Shown here: positions 1 to 12,056 of the stretch, one piece after another
Numbering within the stretch: the first letter of the stretch is position 1
Layout: each line of letters opens with the position of its first letter
NCBI GenBank assembly: GCA_022592435.1
Contig: JABYQS010000052.1
Coordinates: forward strand, 124,001 to 188,000
Origin: Cerioporus squamosus
Taxonomy: Eukaryota > Basidiomycota > Agaricomycetes > Polyporales > Polyporaceae
Direction of reading: 5' to 3'
Length of the DNA stretch: 64,000 nt
Position numbers and translations under genes: made by a program
Notes under the pieces: generated by a model
Told to the model about the DNA's origin: nothing
What the model saw: the letters and a program-made list of their open reading frames with translations, nothing else
Databases searched by the model: none

Positions 1-1182
1 CTGGGTGAGTAGCTTCGATTGTGCAATTTCCGACAGAAACGCTGAGCGCTCGACGACAGGTCTGAGATGGTCTCGTTCTTCCAACCGTGTCTCGATGCGA
101 TTGTGGACATCATACAGAAGCAGCGGCAAGGCGCAAGTCGAGCGTTGACCGTACGTCCTCCTGCCCCTCAGTCGAACTCAGTCGGTTGACAACACCGTAC
201 AGACCGTCTTCCTGGTAGGCGGCTTCGCAGCAAGTCCTTGGCTCTACGCCTCGCTGAAGAAGATGCTCACCACGTTAGGGCTCACATTGTGTCGTCCAGA
301 CTCCCACACGTTGGTCCTTCCCACTTCTTCATATGACACCAGCATAGACCGCTGACTACAATGACATACAGGAACAAAGCAGTTGCAAACGGCGCCGTGT
401 GCTTCTACCTCGAACACTTCGTTTCCGCTCGGGTGATCAAGATGACCTATGGTACGGAGATTGTTGTCGACTACCGGGCCGACGACCGGGAGCATTTTTC
501 CCGCCGGGGCTCGCTCTTTACTCGCCCTTCTGGGCGAACCGCGGTCAGGCATGGCTACTCGGCCATCCTCAAGAAGGCGAGTGGTATCCACACGTTCCTT
601 AATCTGTATCTGACCACGGGACGTCCGTCGGTACCAGGGAGCTCGTGTTCGCGAGAACGAAGAGGAATCTCGCTCGTACAGTATCGAGGCGCACAACCCG
701 AGGACTTTGGATAGCATCGTCCAGGACGTCCTCGTCTACAGAGGGAAGGACGGAGATCCGCGCTGGGTCGATTGCGAGCCTGGTGAGTTCTTCTGCTCAG
801 GTGCCCCTTCCATGCCTGACACCCAATCTGGCGCGTAGAGTTGTACACACCTCTCTGCACCATCTACGCTGACACGTCAAAGGTTGCACGACGACCCCTT
901 GCTGGACCGAACGGCGTGTACTACGTGCAGGACTTCAAGATCGTGCTCCTCTGCGGCCTCACGGAGCTGCAAGCGCAGCTCAGCTGGACAGAGAATGTGA
1001 GTATTTAGTCAACCCCCAGGCTGGTGCCAGTTCGGAACTATGCTGACAGCCAGAGAAATTCAGGGTTTGGAGAAACGGTGCGTGACTGTTGCTTTGGTGC
1101 TGCCGTGCATCGCTTGACACGGATTGTCTTCAGTGGTCCCGCAAAGATTGTGTACGACGACGATCTCCAGGTTTCCCACTAA
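1..1182 (+). CDS. Hsp70-like (HSPA12-type) ATPase, 3' part only
   Basis: Only the C-terminal part lies in the window; the gene begins to the left. Spliced exons read EMVSFFQPCLDAIVDII, then VFLVGGFAASPWLYASLKK (about 215-282), which is the phosphate-2/adenosine loop of the actin-like Hsp70 ATPase fold. NKAVANGAVCFYLE follows at about 374. The tail carries YYVQDFKIVLLCGLTELQAQL (split here after Q only in this description) and ends KIVYDDDLQVSH with a stop at 1180-1182. Short GT-AG introns fall at about 148-199, 298-360, 792-838, 997-1050 and 1080-1134. Between about 585 and 660 the frame changes: either an intron (gtatcc...gggag) or a one-base indel breaks the gene there. Such proteins are abundant and mostly uncharacterised in basidiomycetes and lack the canonical substrate-binding domain. 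The family call is firm; intactness is not. Confidence 0.75.
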
Positions 1183-1630
1183 CGTCACATCCCGGCATGT
1201 ATTTTCCTTTTCTAGAGCTCAGTGTCTCATCCTGGTATGCCTCCTTCCATGTATTTCCACACGATAGCGAGATGCTGTATTCACCTATGACCTTTGAAAT
1301 GTGCTGCATCAGTTCCGCTTGCCCCACCGAGGCGTGAATCACTCGGCAAAGAGAGCATCTCACTTCTCCGAGGCATAAGTACCGAAAGATGGCATGATTG
1401 AGTTCAGTCGTCCTTCGTACGGCCGCAGCAGTGATGCCGCTCAAAGGATCACGCCTCAAGTGTTTGAATTTCCCATATGACCGATACAAGCTTACCCTTC
1501 GTCTGTGATCGCGACTGCACGCAGCAGCAGCAGCGGCGTCTTCAGGCTCGAGTCACTCTCGCTGCCGAGCTCCGTCGATAAGTACAGTCGCGCCGGTGAC
1601 CGCTCTCAACCATACAGGAACTCACTCATC
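1183..1630. other. Intergenic, no gene seen
   Basis: This 448 nt spacer separates the Hsp70-like gene from the first hydrolase. It presumably holds the 3' UTR of one and the promoter of the other. I see no convincing TATA box and no RNA gene. Confidence 0.5.
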
Positions 1631-3105
1631 ATGGACCCCGAGTACGCTGCAGCTCTCGCCGCGAACGCGGCCAATGCGCCCACGGCCTATCAGTCTGCAT
1701 CTCCGACCATAGAAGAGCTTCGGGCTGGCTTCGTCCAGGCTGTCACTATTCCTCACAAGAAGTACCACGAAGAGCGCCTCCCGCCCGGTGAGCCTTGCTC
1801 TGTGCTCGGATGATTATCTGGTCCGGCTCTTACTGACTTCACGCACTCGTAGCTTCCAGCTATGTCGTAGAGGACAAGCGCATCCCTGGACCCGAGGGAG
1901 ACATCCTGGTACGCTGCGTCGTACCCGTTGTCTCGGACGAGACGCGGAAGTTCCCTGTGTTGCTGTGGATCCACGGCGGAGGTACGTACCTACTGCGCTC
2001 CTTGTACCGTGCAGTACAGCGCTCACGACCGACAGGTGGATGCGTCGGAGATATCGAGATTGACGATTATCATCTGCGCCGTATCAGCGTTGACCTGCAG
2101 ATCGTCACTGTCAACGTCGAGTACCGGTGAGTGTCTTCTGGGCCGCCGTTACCGTACCAGACGACTCTCAGTCGTATTCTGAAGTTCCTCCAGCTTAGCC
2201 CCCGAACATCCATTCCCAGCAGCACACGACGACTGCTATGCTGCCCTGAAATGGGTGAGTCATCGCCCTCTTATGTTTCCGGCGCGACGCTGATCCCATC
2301 ATCCTCAGACCGCGGACAATGCTGCTACGCTGAAGGGCGACCTCTCGCTTGGCTTCCTCATTGGGGGCCACTCCAAAGGCGCGAACCTTGCTGCCTCGCT
2401 CGCACATGTCGCTCGCGATCACCCTTTCTTCGAGGGACGGCAGCTTACAGGGCAGCTCCTCCGCGAGCCGGCTGTTGTTGATTCCGAGTCCGACTCTGTT
2501 CCAGACGAGTAAGTCGCCTTTTCAAGAGCGTATCGTTGACCGCATCACTCTCCCTTGCTGCTGCGTTAACCGGCTGTTAAATCATCGTACAGGTACAAGG
2601 CCGACTACAAGTCCATGGACGAGAACGGGAACAACCCACCGCTCTCTCGGCCCGTGATCAACTATTTCCGCCGTGAGTCGCTTCGTCCTACTCACGTAGA
2701 GCTAGAGCTGATGTTTGCATGTAATAATTTCCGTCGCAGGCATGCAAGGCGCTCCGCCCACAGACCCGCACTACGCACCCCTTTTGTATCCTTCCCACGA
2801 AGGTCTCCCGCCGGCGTACATCCAGGTCTTGGACCTTGATCCGCTCCGTGACGACGGGATTATATATGAGAAGGCATTGAGAAGGCAGGAGTGCGAACGA
2901 AGATTGATCTGTGAGTGTTCAGTGTGACCATGCACGCTGCATGTCATGGCTCTGGGCCGTAGAGGTCGAGGCTGACGGAGCGCGCAGGTACCCGGGTGTC
3001 AGCCATGGCTTCCATATGAGCTTCCCGACTATCAAGCTGGCGGAGAAGGGCAGAGAAGATGTGCTGAAAGGTCTGAAGTGGCTTCTGGGAAGAGAGGAAC
3101 AGTGA
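1631..3105 (+). CDS. Alpha/beta hydrolase (Abhydrolase_3/HSL-type), copy 1, apparent frameshift
   Basis: A predicted serine ester hydrolase related to hormone-sensitive lipase. Eight exons are joined by 50-85 nt introns. It starts MDPEYAAALAANAANAP and carries the oxyanion-hole motif LLWIHGGGCVGD. YRLAPEHPFPA is the family hallmark, and the nucleophile motif is GGHSKGANLAA (Ser flanked by His and Lys). LDPLRDDGI supplies the acid and YPGVSHGFHMSF the catalytic His. The C-terminus ends GREEQ. Near 2880-2890 the frame shifts: KALR is followed by RQECERR, whereas the other frame reads GVRTKIDL exactly as in the paralogue at 6548. One base appears to be missing, so this is either a young pseudogene or an assembly error. 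There is no signal peptide, so the product would be cytosolic. Substrate unknown. Confidence 0.82.
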
Positions 3106-3544
3106 TCTGGGCCGCCGCCGGGGGCGTTTAAGAGGCGGTTAGTGACGCAAGTACTAGGCGAGATACATGGATGGGCCCGGACACCTACTGTACTTACATG
3201 GAAGTGAATAAATGAATCTCTCCAGCTCTCAAACCAAGATCTGCCGTCGGTGTTCCAATATTGCAAGCCACGCAAGACGATAGAGAGCTTGTAGCTGTAA
3301 GTGTTCCGAAAGTTAAACGCTAGTTCGGGACACGGTCATCAACTGGGCAGTTGTTTGTGCTTGTTAGGATCCAAAGCTATCGGCTTCCCGATCCTGATCT
3401 AAGTACTTAGTCCGCCTGTCAGTGAGCTTACTACTGCGAACAGTCTAGCATGTATGAATGTCATAGCATAGGAAATTAGCAAACGATTGAACAGAATATA
3501 GTGCGCAGTATCGTAGATGGTTCGCTGGCAGTCCACCGTGACGA
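3106..3544. other. Intergenic between convergent genes
   Basis: This spacer lies between the ends of two convergent genes and should hold both 3' UTRs. Apart from repeat copy A at 3351, I see nothing recognisable. Confidence 0.5.
3351..3393 (+). repeat. Short dispersed repeat, copy A
   Basis: A 43 bp segment whose core is TTAGGATCCAAAGCTATCGG, followed by CTTCCCGATC. Related copies lie at 8342-8384 and 22807-22849 on the same strand. It sits about 245 nt downstream of hydrolase copy 1. It is not coding in any frame. Confidence 0.55.
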
Positions 3545-4968
3545 TCACGCCGACGGCTCAGCCGTAGACGGGCTAGCGTCCTCCTCGTCGACAAGTCCGA
3601 GTTCATACACGACAGTGTCGAGCACGACCTTCGGCTTCAGCAGCATCGTCGTCACCACCCCGTCCTCCGCCGCATCCTCCAAGCCTGAGTCCACGCCCTC
3701 GCGCGCATCGACCTTCTCCGACCGCCGCAGGCCGAGGTCCGCGGTGGAGAGAACGCGAGGGACTATCCCTGGAGGCCCGGCAGCGACGATCTCGCCGTTG
3801 TAGATGTCCTCCATCTGCGCGGGGTCGTACACCTCGTCGATGCGCACGACGAGCACCTCGTAGTCACAGGAGACGACGTCCTCGCCAATCGTGCGCTGCA
3901 GCTCGAGTGCGGTCCGGACGATCGTCTCGAGGTGGGAGGCGTAGGCGGCGTAGATGTCGTCCGCAGACGTCGAGGAGCCGGCGACGGTGAGCAGGTCCGC
4001 GATGCGTTCGGCCAGCTGGTGCGCGAAGCCCGTGGCGAGGTCGCGGCCGTTGTAGAGGCGCTGCTTCGAGTACTTCTGGGCGTGGGCGCGCCATTGGGCA
4101 CACGCGAGCTGCGACTCTGCGATAGGACGTGGTTAGCTCGGAGGATGATTATAGTCAGGGGATTCAGCGCACCTGACCGGCGCATCTGCCTGTAGACACC
4201 CGTGAAGACGGACTTGCTCTGGTGCTGGAAGTCCCACGCGGAAGCGATCTCCGCCGCGAAGCCGACCATGTCTGCCTTGAGCGCGATGTCGATCAGGATT
4301 GGGTCGTCCTGGTGCTGGATCGTCTCGAGGAGCTCCGCCATGACCGGGCCAACCGCCTCGCGTGCGCGTTCGAACGCCAGCGTGACCCTCTCTGGGTGGG
4401 GCGGCTCCGCGACACGGAACGCGTTCGTGACCTGCGAAGCGACCTCGGAGATCTCGAGGTTCAATGTCCGGACCATGTGGAGGACGACCTCATCGAATGT
4501 GGACGGGGGCGATCGTACGGCCGGTAGCTCCGTCAGCTGCCCGCTGGCCTCCTCAGACACCCGCGATCCGTGTACGGGCTCCGAGGCAGCTTCGCGGAGG
4601 CGTGCCGTGAGATCGTGGATCTGCTCGCGTTGCGCCACGAGCTCGTCCTCCTTCTCTTGCAACAGGGCGTCTTTCCTTGCCAACTCTGCTCGCGCGAGGC
4701 CGTCCATCCGCCACCAGAAGTTCGTTTCGTTGCGCATCTTCTCGACCGCGTCATCCGCCCTGCTTCGCTCTGCCGCAACCTGCTTGAGCAGCTTCTCGCG
4801 CTCTACCCGCGCCTCGTCTGCGTCCCTCCGCAAGTGTGCGTTCTGCTCGCGCAGCCGGTGCGCGACCACGCCGGCATAGCCGACCGTGGTGAGGACAAGC
4901 GCGAGCTTCGCGACCGTCGCGAAGGAAATGAAGGATGCCGGAGAGGGCATTGCGCGTGTAAAGGACAA
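3545..4968 (-). CDS. Membrane-anchored coiled-coil protein of unknown function
   Basis: Two exons, complement(join(3545..4116,4173..4968)), give 455 residues with an intact frame. The N-terminus has one hydrophobic segment at about residues 15-40 (FATVAKLALVLTTVGYAGVV), which could be a signal anchor or a mitochondrial/ER membrane helix. It is followed by a charged coiled coil at about 42-130, rich in Glu, Arg and Lys heptads. The central part (about 150-260) is predicted alpha-helical. The last third is acidic and ends DEEDASPSTAEPSA. The 56 nt intron begins gtgcgc and ends cgcag. I do not recognise the family. Its GC-rich codon use matches the neighbouring genes. It is convergent with hydrolase copy 1 and unrelated to the repeated modules around it. 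Confidence 0.85.
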
Positions 4969-6547
4969 GCTGTGGTCGTGTCGTGTCGTGTCGTGGCGTT
5001 CAATAACAAGGAGGGGGGTGGTCGTGTTCGCGTTCGGGGTCCATTAGAGATGCGTGAAGTGGGAGAGGGAGAGGACGACCATCGCGCTGCGCGCAAAGAT
5101 ATTGTATGTATGACGACACGCGTCCTCCGCCCGTCTGTGCAGTGCCCCCGTCAAAATAGCGCGCGGCGCGGCGTGCATGCCGCCTGGTTGATGGACAAGG
5201 ACGCGCAAACGCATGTCTCGGCCCCTGGATGGTGAGGGTGGAGGCCGGGTGGCACAATGTTCGGGGCGCGGCTTGAGCGGAGAGAGCGGTCATGACGCGG
5301 GTGCTGCTTGATAGGTTGGACAGCCGTGGGCTAGCCGTGCCTTCTAGAGGAGAGAAGTATCTGTGTGATTCCAGTTAGCGTTTAGGCCCCGACGGACATG
5401 CGAGCTCCTGGACTCACGACGAGGTTTCGACACGCCGGAAATGCGTGGCTTCGTCGAGTATCAGCCTTGAGGTGGCGAGCGGCGTTCGGGTCCGGCTTCC
5501 GCCAACGTGAGAGCTAGTGCGTGTAGTCCACGCGGCGGCGGCGCGACATACAACACGCTGCTCTTCCTGGTTAACGGTTCAGTCGAGCGTGCAGGTACAG
5601 ATGCTCAGAATATGAACACCCAGTGAGTACGTCGAGACTATTCATAGAGGCAGAGACAACGTTGCAACTGATTTTTCGTAGCTGATTGCAGTCCGACGGC
5701 ACCAAGCTGCCAGTCGGCTCACCTCGAGCTTGTCGAAGCTTTTGATTGAGCATGTCTCGCGTCTGAACCGGGTGTATGGACGCTTGTCTGTGCTTTGGGG
5801 CGGTGGCGCATCGCACGGTGAGACGATATAACGTCTAAGTGATCTGCAGTCGCCATAGCCATCTTCCAATCGCCAAGGAATACGCCTGCGTAAGTTCAAT
5901 AGCATGGTGTGGTTAAGTGACGAGAGCACTCACTGGTAGTACTTGGCTGTCTCTACGTACTTGGTGGTTCAAGAAGAAATCGGGTCAACTGCATAAGGTC
6001 CGACTGAGCGTCTACGGTAGGACTGCTTGGCGATATTTGGCACTTCCTGTGCTAGTGTGGGCTTGACGCTTTTGGAACTTGGAGCTTGAAGTTCTGCATT
6101 CCACAATTCTCGGCGGTAGGGCTACATACCTCTTGCTACGGAGAGCAAGATGGTGAGGTCTGGGGCATCAAGAGGCAAGAGAGAATTCTTCACAAGCTAC
6201 TTTCGGAGTTGGAGGTGGGTCACGGTGACTGGGTGTGTATTCCGTCTGTCATTCAGTTGTACGCTCACCGTGTAAGTCATGACCTCCATTCAAACGAACA
6301 TCACGCCCTTGACCAAGAATGCTGACGATAGAGACGTATTCCTCAACATCGCAGTCGAGGTCTTAGTAAGGATCTCGAGGCTCGTTGTGCGAGTGAGAGG
6401 GAGGAGTACCCCGCTCTACGTCCTCAAAGTTCGACTTACTGATCAGGTGTACACTCAACCAACGGCGGACATAAATAGAGGATGACAAACGGGGTCTGTG
6501 GTCTCACACCCTTCCTCATCGTACCCCTCGCTTCGCTGGCACACGTC
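4969..6547. other. Long intergenic region, no gene seen
   Basis: This 1.6 kb stretch has only short, unconserved open frames. The left end should hold the divergent promoter of the coiled-coil gene, including a C/G-biased 5' leader at 4970-5050. The right end holds the promoter of hydrolase copy 2. No repeat or RNA gene was recognised. Confidence 0.5.
6470..6478 (+). promoter_or_regulatory. Candidate TATA box of hydrolase copy 2
   Basis: The sequence CATAAATAG lies about 70 nt upstream of the ATG at 6548. That spacing recurs at several other accessory genes in the window. This is motif position only, without transcript evidence. Confidence 0.4.
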
Positions 6548-7989
6548 ATGGATCCCGAGTTTGCTGCAGCCCTAGCTGAGGAGGCGGCTAACACGCCTGC
6601 CCCATCCGGCCCGCCCACAGTCAAACAGATGAGGGCGGGGTTTGTCGAGCACGTTATCACCCCGAACAAGACGTACCACGAGAAACGGCTTCCCCCACGT
6701 GAGTGTCAGCACTCCCTCCAGTGTCGATCCTCCGTCATTCACGCGCCACGTCCCATAGCTTCCTCGTATATCGTGCAGGACAAGTACGTTCCTGGCGAGG
6801 GTGGGGATATCCTCGTGCGTTGCGTCACGCCTCTTGCAGATGGCAGGGACAAGACGTTTCCAGTACTGGTCTACGTCCACGGCGGGTGTACGTATCATGT
6901 ACTCGATATGAGAGCGCGCAGGCGATGTCTGACCACGGTTCGCTTCATATTGCTTAGGCGGAGTCGTCGGGAGCATCGAGCTGGATGACTTCCATCTGCG
7001 CCGCCTGAGCGTCGAACTTCAGCTTGTCACCGTGAACATCGAGTATCGGTGAGCCGCTCATCTCGTTTCAACTCGCTCGCACACCATCTGATCGGGATCC
7101 AGGTTGGCTCCAGAGCACCCCTTCCCTGCCGGGATCGAAGACTGCTATACCGCCCTCAAATGGGTGAGTTACCCCCCGCCGGTCAGAAGAGTTGTGACAG
7201 GTTGCTCACCGCTTCCTGCCCGAAGGTCGCCGAGAACGCATCGTCGCTGAAAGGCGACCCATCCCAAGGATTCCTCGTGGGCGGCCACTCCGCTGGCGCG
7301 AACTTCGCTACAGTCCTTGCGCACATGGCACGCAAGGATCCGTTCTTCGAGGGCCGGCAGCTCACCGGCCAGCTCCTGCGCGAGCCGTTCGTAGTCCATC
7401 CCGAGTCAATCCCTGACAAGTACGTACTAGCGCACCCTCAGCATGCCGCGCGCGGCTACTGACATGTCGGCGGGCGGTACGCATTCACTCCAGCATCAAA
7501 GACGAGTACAAGTCGATGGAGGCGAACCAGAGCAACCCTCCGCTCCCGCGTGCGGTTCTCCTGAGCCTCTACCGTACGTTACCTCTCCACCCCTTCCACT
7601 ACGTGAGTCACAGACTGACAATCGGCACGAGCAGAGGTATATGGAGCTCCTCCGACAGACCCGCGCTTCGCACCTCTCCTCTACCCCTCCCACGCAGGCC
7701 TCCCCCCAGCATACATCCACGTCATGGACCTCGACCCGCTCCGCGACGACGGAATCGTGTACGAGAAGGCGCTGCGCGCTGCCGGGGTGAAGACCCGCAT
7801 CGAGCTGTACGTACGCTGGCAGCTCTCACTTCTGCACATCGGCCGGGATTGGTCGCTGACGCAGTCGCTTGCAGGTATCGTGGCGTGAGCCATGGCTTCC
7901 ACATGAATTTCCCGTCGATCACGTTGGCGAAGAAGGTAAGGGAGGACCTGAAGGAGGGGCTGCGATGGTTGCTGGGACAGGTAAATTGA
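6548..7989 (+). CDS. Alpha/beta hydrolase (Abhydrolase_3/HSL-type), copy 2, intact
   Basis: Closest paralogue of copy 1 with the same eight-exon layout and an uninterrupted reading frame, giving about 330 residues. The start MDPEFAAALAEEAANTP is preferred over an in-frame ATG 66 nt upstream because it matches the paralogues and leaves a TATA-like box about 70 nt away. Motifs in order are: VYVHGG with an intron inside the oxyanion loop, YRLAPEHPFPAG, the nucleophile elbow GGHSAGANFA, MDLDPLRDDGIVYEKALRAAG (acid) and YRGVSHGFHMNF (His). It ends LGQVN. There is no signal peptide. It is expected to hydrolyse short or medium esters in the cytosol; the substrate is unknown. It provides the reference for the one-base loss in copy 1. 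Confidence 0.9.
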
Positions 7990-9860
7990 GGGCAACCTGC
8001 CGATGGAGTCGGTGGACGCGAACTCTCGTCAATCTCCGGTTTTAGAAGATACTCCCAAAGACGTGAATGCAAGAAGAGTTAATTGTGTCACATCTGCGAG
8101 CTGTTCAAGACTCGGAACGTTATGCCGCGGGACTCGGAGTCTTGGTCGGTAAGTGCTCACTCTATCACATACTAGCGCGCCATCAATCTCGCTCCCGAAC
8201 CCGAACGTTAGGATCCTCCGGGTAAGATCTTCAACTCTACTGCATCTCGCACGCCCTCCTGCTGACATGTGCTCGCTATATTAGATACAGTCTCAGCTGG
8301 ATCCTATCATGAACGGTCTCGAGAAAAAGTGGTGGCTGGCGTTGTTTGTCGCTGTTAGGATCCAAAGCCGATAGCTTCCCGATCTCATCTCTGCGCGCCT
8401 ACCCGCTATGACATTCGAGTCCTCCTCTTCTCCTTCTTCTTTGCCTTCCCTCTCCATCACTCGAGACCAGAAGTCCACAAATTCAGCAGAATGCCCACAT
8501 GACGATCCATATGCCACATACACGAGCTATAGGACGCATGGGAAGCTGTAGGACGGCTCTATGAGGATGGATGGATCGCCATTGGGTTGGATGAGCCCTG
8601 TAACACTCGGCCACCAGCCCCTATTCTTATTTTCTCATATATCCCGCGCAGGAGCGACATGGCCCCGCGGATGCCTGCTATGCAGCGGATGCCCGTGAAG
8701 AGCGGATGCCTGCGAAGAGCGGATGTACCTCGGGAAAATCTCCCTGTTTGGTCTTGGTCTAGCAGTCCTCGCACACAGCGGGGTTGTTACCATGTCTGAC
8801 TGGTAGGGCACGTACGCATGGTCGCTACAGACCTTCCCTCTCTTACGCCGCCATATCAAGCCACGATATCGAAGTATGTTGACGGCTATGATGGCGACTT
8901 GTCTCGTAGTAACCTCATGCCCCGTGTCCCGTTGACGGACCGTGTGCTAGTCTCGTATCACCACTTCAATCGAACCTTCGTCCTTGCGGATGTTCACTGA
9001 ACGATTGGACTCCAGAATACATCGGACCCCGGCATTGGCCTGCTTGCAGGACCATGTTCCCAGTCGGTTACGCCGTTCTGCTGTTTCGGAGCACCAAGTA
9101 CATTCGGAGAGCTATCGAAGTGGGATTTGCGCTCTGCGTATCACGGCCAAGATTCACAAACAACGTCGCGGACTAGGAGATAGCTATAGGAGAAACCAAA
9201 GTCAACTGCCGGCTCGTAACGTCTGCACGTTACCAATTGTCCGTCGCGCACATAGTACGCTTCATGTGTCGTGTACGTCCCGTAGCTGGGCCAGAGACGT
9301 GTTCTACGTCCTCTGTACAATTTGAGACGCTTTCGAGCGGGCAGAGTCCAATTAGGTCGCGTATGGCCCAGGGCAGTCTCCCAGATCCCGGAGCCCAGCC
9401 CACCACGGTAGACGGAGGAGCATCTTCATCTCACAGACTACATGCGAAGCATGAGCCTGGCCATATGCAAGTATACGCCATCGTTTTTGCAGCATATCAC
9501 TTGGGCCGTGCGTCCAGCCACGATAGTGCTCGGTCGAGCAAGGGGCGGATTAATGCAAGCTCAAACGTGTCGCTCTTGTGCCGTTGTCGACGAGATGGTC
9601 GTCCTTCCACGTCTCACCTGCGACGCCAAAAGCAGTTCGATTTATGGATGCTCCTGCCTGTGGAGGTGTAACTCGCAGTCGCGGCGCACACGCCGTGGAT
9701 CTCCAAAAATGCGTGATACTGTAATGCTTGAACATTGCAAGCTATTGTACATTTATCGATGCTCGAGAGACCTATGCGGTCGCCTGGAAGGATAGACCGG
9801 CACAAGCAGATACATCAGACCGCTCTCCGAGCCTTGACCTCGAAGGCATCATACGCAGAC
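7990..9860. other. Long intergenic region, no gene seen
   Basis: This 1.87 kb region lies between convergent hydrolases and holds repeat copy B at 8342. The remaining open frames are short, lack conserved motifs and do not splice into anything I recognise. Confidence 0.5.
8342..8384 (+). repeat. Short dispersed repeat, copy B
   Basis: This matches copy A at 3351 at most positions, with the shared core TTAGGATCCAAAGC and the end CTTCCCGATC. It sits about 350 nt downstream of hydrolase copy 2, so A and B could be co-duplicated 3' flanks. Copy C at 22807 has no such neighbour. Confidence 0.55.
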
Positions 9861-11275
9861 TCACGAGGTCTGTCGGAGACTCAGTAACCACCGCAGCCCT
9901 TCCCTCGCGTCGCGGTCCTGCTTCTGCGCCACAGCCGTGTCGAAGAAGTAGTAGTGGAAGCCGTGCAAGGTACCGCGGTTCCTATGAGCCCAATGGTCAG
10001 CATCATGCAACGCCCTGAAAAACCCACATGCGCGGACGCACTGTACGAGCTGTGTCTTGACCCCGGCCGCGCGCAGAGCCTTCTCGTAGACGATCCCGTC
10101 GTCGTGCAGGGGGTCGACCTCCTGGACCTGAATGAATGCCGGAGGGAGGCCGGCATGAGAGGGCGCCAGGAGCGGGTATGTGCCCAGGTCGCTCGGCGGA
10201 GCCCCGTACATGTCTGTCGACGGGCACGGGCGAAAGCGCCGTCAGAAACCCGGATCCCCGGCGTGTCGTGTTCGGATAACACAATGCTCACCTAGCAAGA
10301 GCCGGGCCAGCTCGCTGCTGAGCAGGGGCGTCCCAGAGTTCTCCCCGAAGGCACGGAAATCCGCCTTGTACTGCTCGGGGTACGCGTCCGGGTGGCAGAC
10401 GATAGGCTCCTGGAGCCACTGCCCAGTGATGTCGTTCCCGTGGAAGAAGGGATCGTCTCGTGCCTTGAGAGCGAGCCCGGCCGCTAGACTTGCGCCTGCG
10501 GACTCTCCTCCGACGAGGAAGCCTTTCTTGAGATCCACACTCAGGTCGGCGGCGTTATGGACGACCTGCAGCCGTTCCGTTGAAGCCTATTGCGGGACAC
10601 GGCAGGAAGGGGGGATACTCACCCACTTGAGCGCTGCGTAGCTGTCGTTGAAGGCGGTCGGGAAGGGGTGTTCCGGAGCGAGCCTGAGGAAACGGATCAG
10701 GCATATGCTCGTCGCGGTCAGAAGGACTGTCGACCGACCTATACTCCACGTTCACTACGACTAGCTGCAGTTCGACGGCGACCGTGCGCAGGTGATAGTC
10801 GTCCATAGAGACATCTCCCACTACCCAACCTCTTTGATGTTGCAGCGCGTGGTCAGCTGGGGTACGATCCTCATGCATACGAACCGCAAGTATCGGACTC
10901 ACCGCCACCGTGGTACCATACAAGGACAGGGAAGGAGGAGGCCTCGGCGCTGACTGGCTTCACGACGCGCACGAGGATGTCCCCGCCCTCGACAGGAACA
11001 CGCCTGTCGTCCACCACATACAGGCTCCCTGCGCACGAATGACATGGCGCATGTCAGCAGTCAGCAGGCGAGGCCGACGAGCGAAGAGATATGCACGGCG
11101 CACCTTCAGCGTCCTCGGGCAGCTTTTGCGCGTAGAACTTCGTGTAGGCAGCGTTCGGCTCGACGAGTTCCTGCCGTGCGTGCTCGACCTCGGAGACGCC
11201 GTCGGGAGGCGGGGTTGGGTTCGTCAGAGCTGAGGTGGCCGCGAGCGCAGCGGCGATCTCGAGATCGATGTTCAT
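9861..11275 (-). CDS. Alpha/beta hydrolase (Abhydrolase_3/HSL-type), copy 3, intact
   Basis: Seven exons on the minus strand form an intact frame starting MNIDLEIAAALAATSALT. The motifs are VLVWYHGGGWVVGD (oxyanion hole), YRLAPEHPFPTAFND, the nucleophile GGESAGASLAAGLALKARDD, VQEVDPLHDDGIVYEKALRA (acid) and NRGTLHGFHYYFF (His). It ends LLSLRQTS. It belongs to the subgroup with GESAG and GDSAG elbows (copies 3-6), distinct from the GHSxG subgroup (copies 1-2). The next gene on the same strand is copy 4, in tandem, 780 nt away. A TATTTAA element at about 11362-11370 lies 90 nt upstream of the start. Predicted cytosolic esterase, substrate unknown. Confidence 0.88.
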
Positions 11276-12056
11276 CCTATACTATCGCGTAGCGTTGATG
11301 ATAATCGGCGGCGGGGAGAGAGACAGAGACCGGTCTTGCCCTCCTGGATATCCACGACACTGTTAAATACAGACACGGAGATGCAGTCAGACGACCGCGT
11401 ATGAGTCCTCAGGCCTGAGTCAGCGGGGACGACGAACCCTTGAACAAAAATCGAAAATGGTTCGAGCCAAGCAAGTGCGGGATCGATCACGACTGGAAGT
11501 CGGCAACCCAATGGCTCCCAGGCCGCTTTCTATGACGATGTAACGAACATCCCGGGGTCTGAGCTGCTGACCGCGCGTTCTGCCATGACCGGTAAACTTC
11601 TGCCGAGCAACGAGGGTCCCGCCGAAAGTGTCCAGCTCCCTGAAGACTCTGGTAACACGTATCAGATGCCAGTTAGCCAGGAGCCAAACCGATACGTCGC
11701 GTACCTTCCAGTCGGGTTCGACACATGTTTGCGGGATTACGTTCTGCGGAGTTTTACAATTTGGACAACGTGTTTTGCGTCTGCAAGGGAACGTGAGAGC
11801 CACAACGGCGGCCGGACACCTACGTGAAGCAGTAACGTGATATGGACGCCGTCGGCTAGGTCTCGCAACGCAATCACCTTGACGGCAGACACTAGGGACG
11901 TACAGTGTACGCAGGGTGATGCCATAGATCCAGCTACTCATAGTCAGCTCGTACATGAAGGAGACTCCCCTGAGTACTTGAGCATGATGTCCGTCGATTC
12001 CCGTGGTTTCCGAGACTGTGTAATGGTATCCACCTTGAGAGTCATAAGTCTCCCGT
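11276..12056. other. Intergenic between tandem hydrolases
   Basis: This spacer holds the promoter of copy 3, including a TATTTAA element near 11362-11370, and the 3' flank of copy 4. The longer open frames here are unconserved. No repeat was found. Confidence 0.5.
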
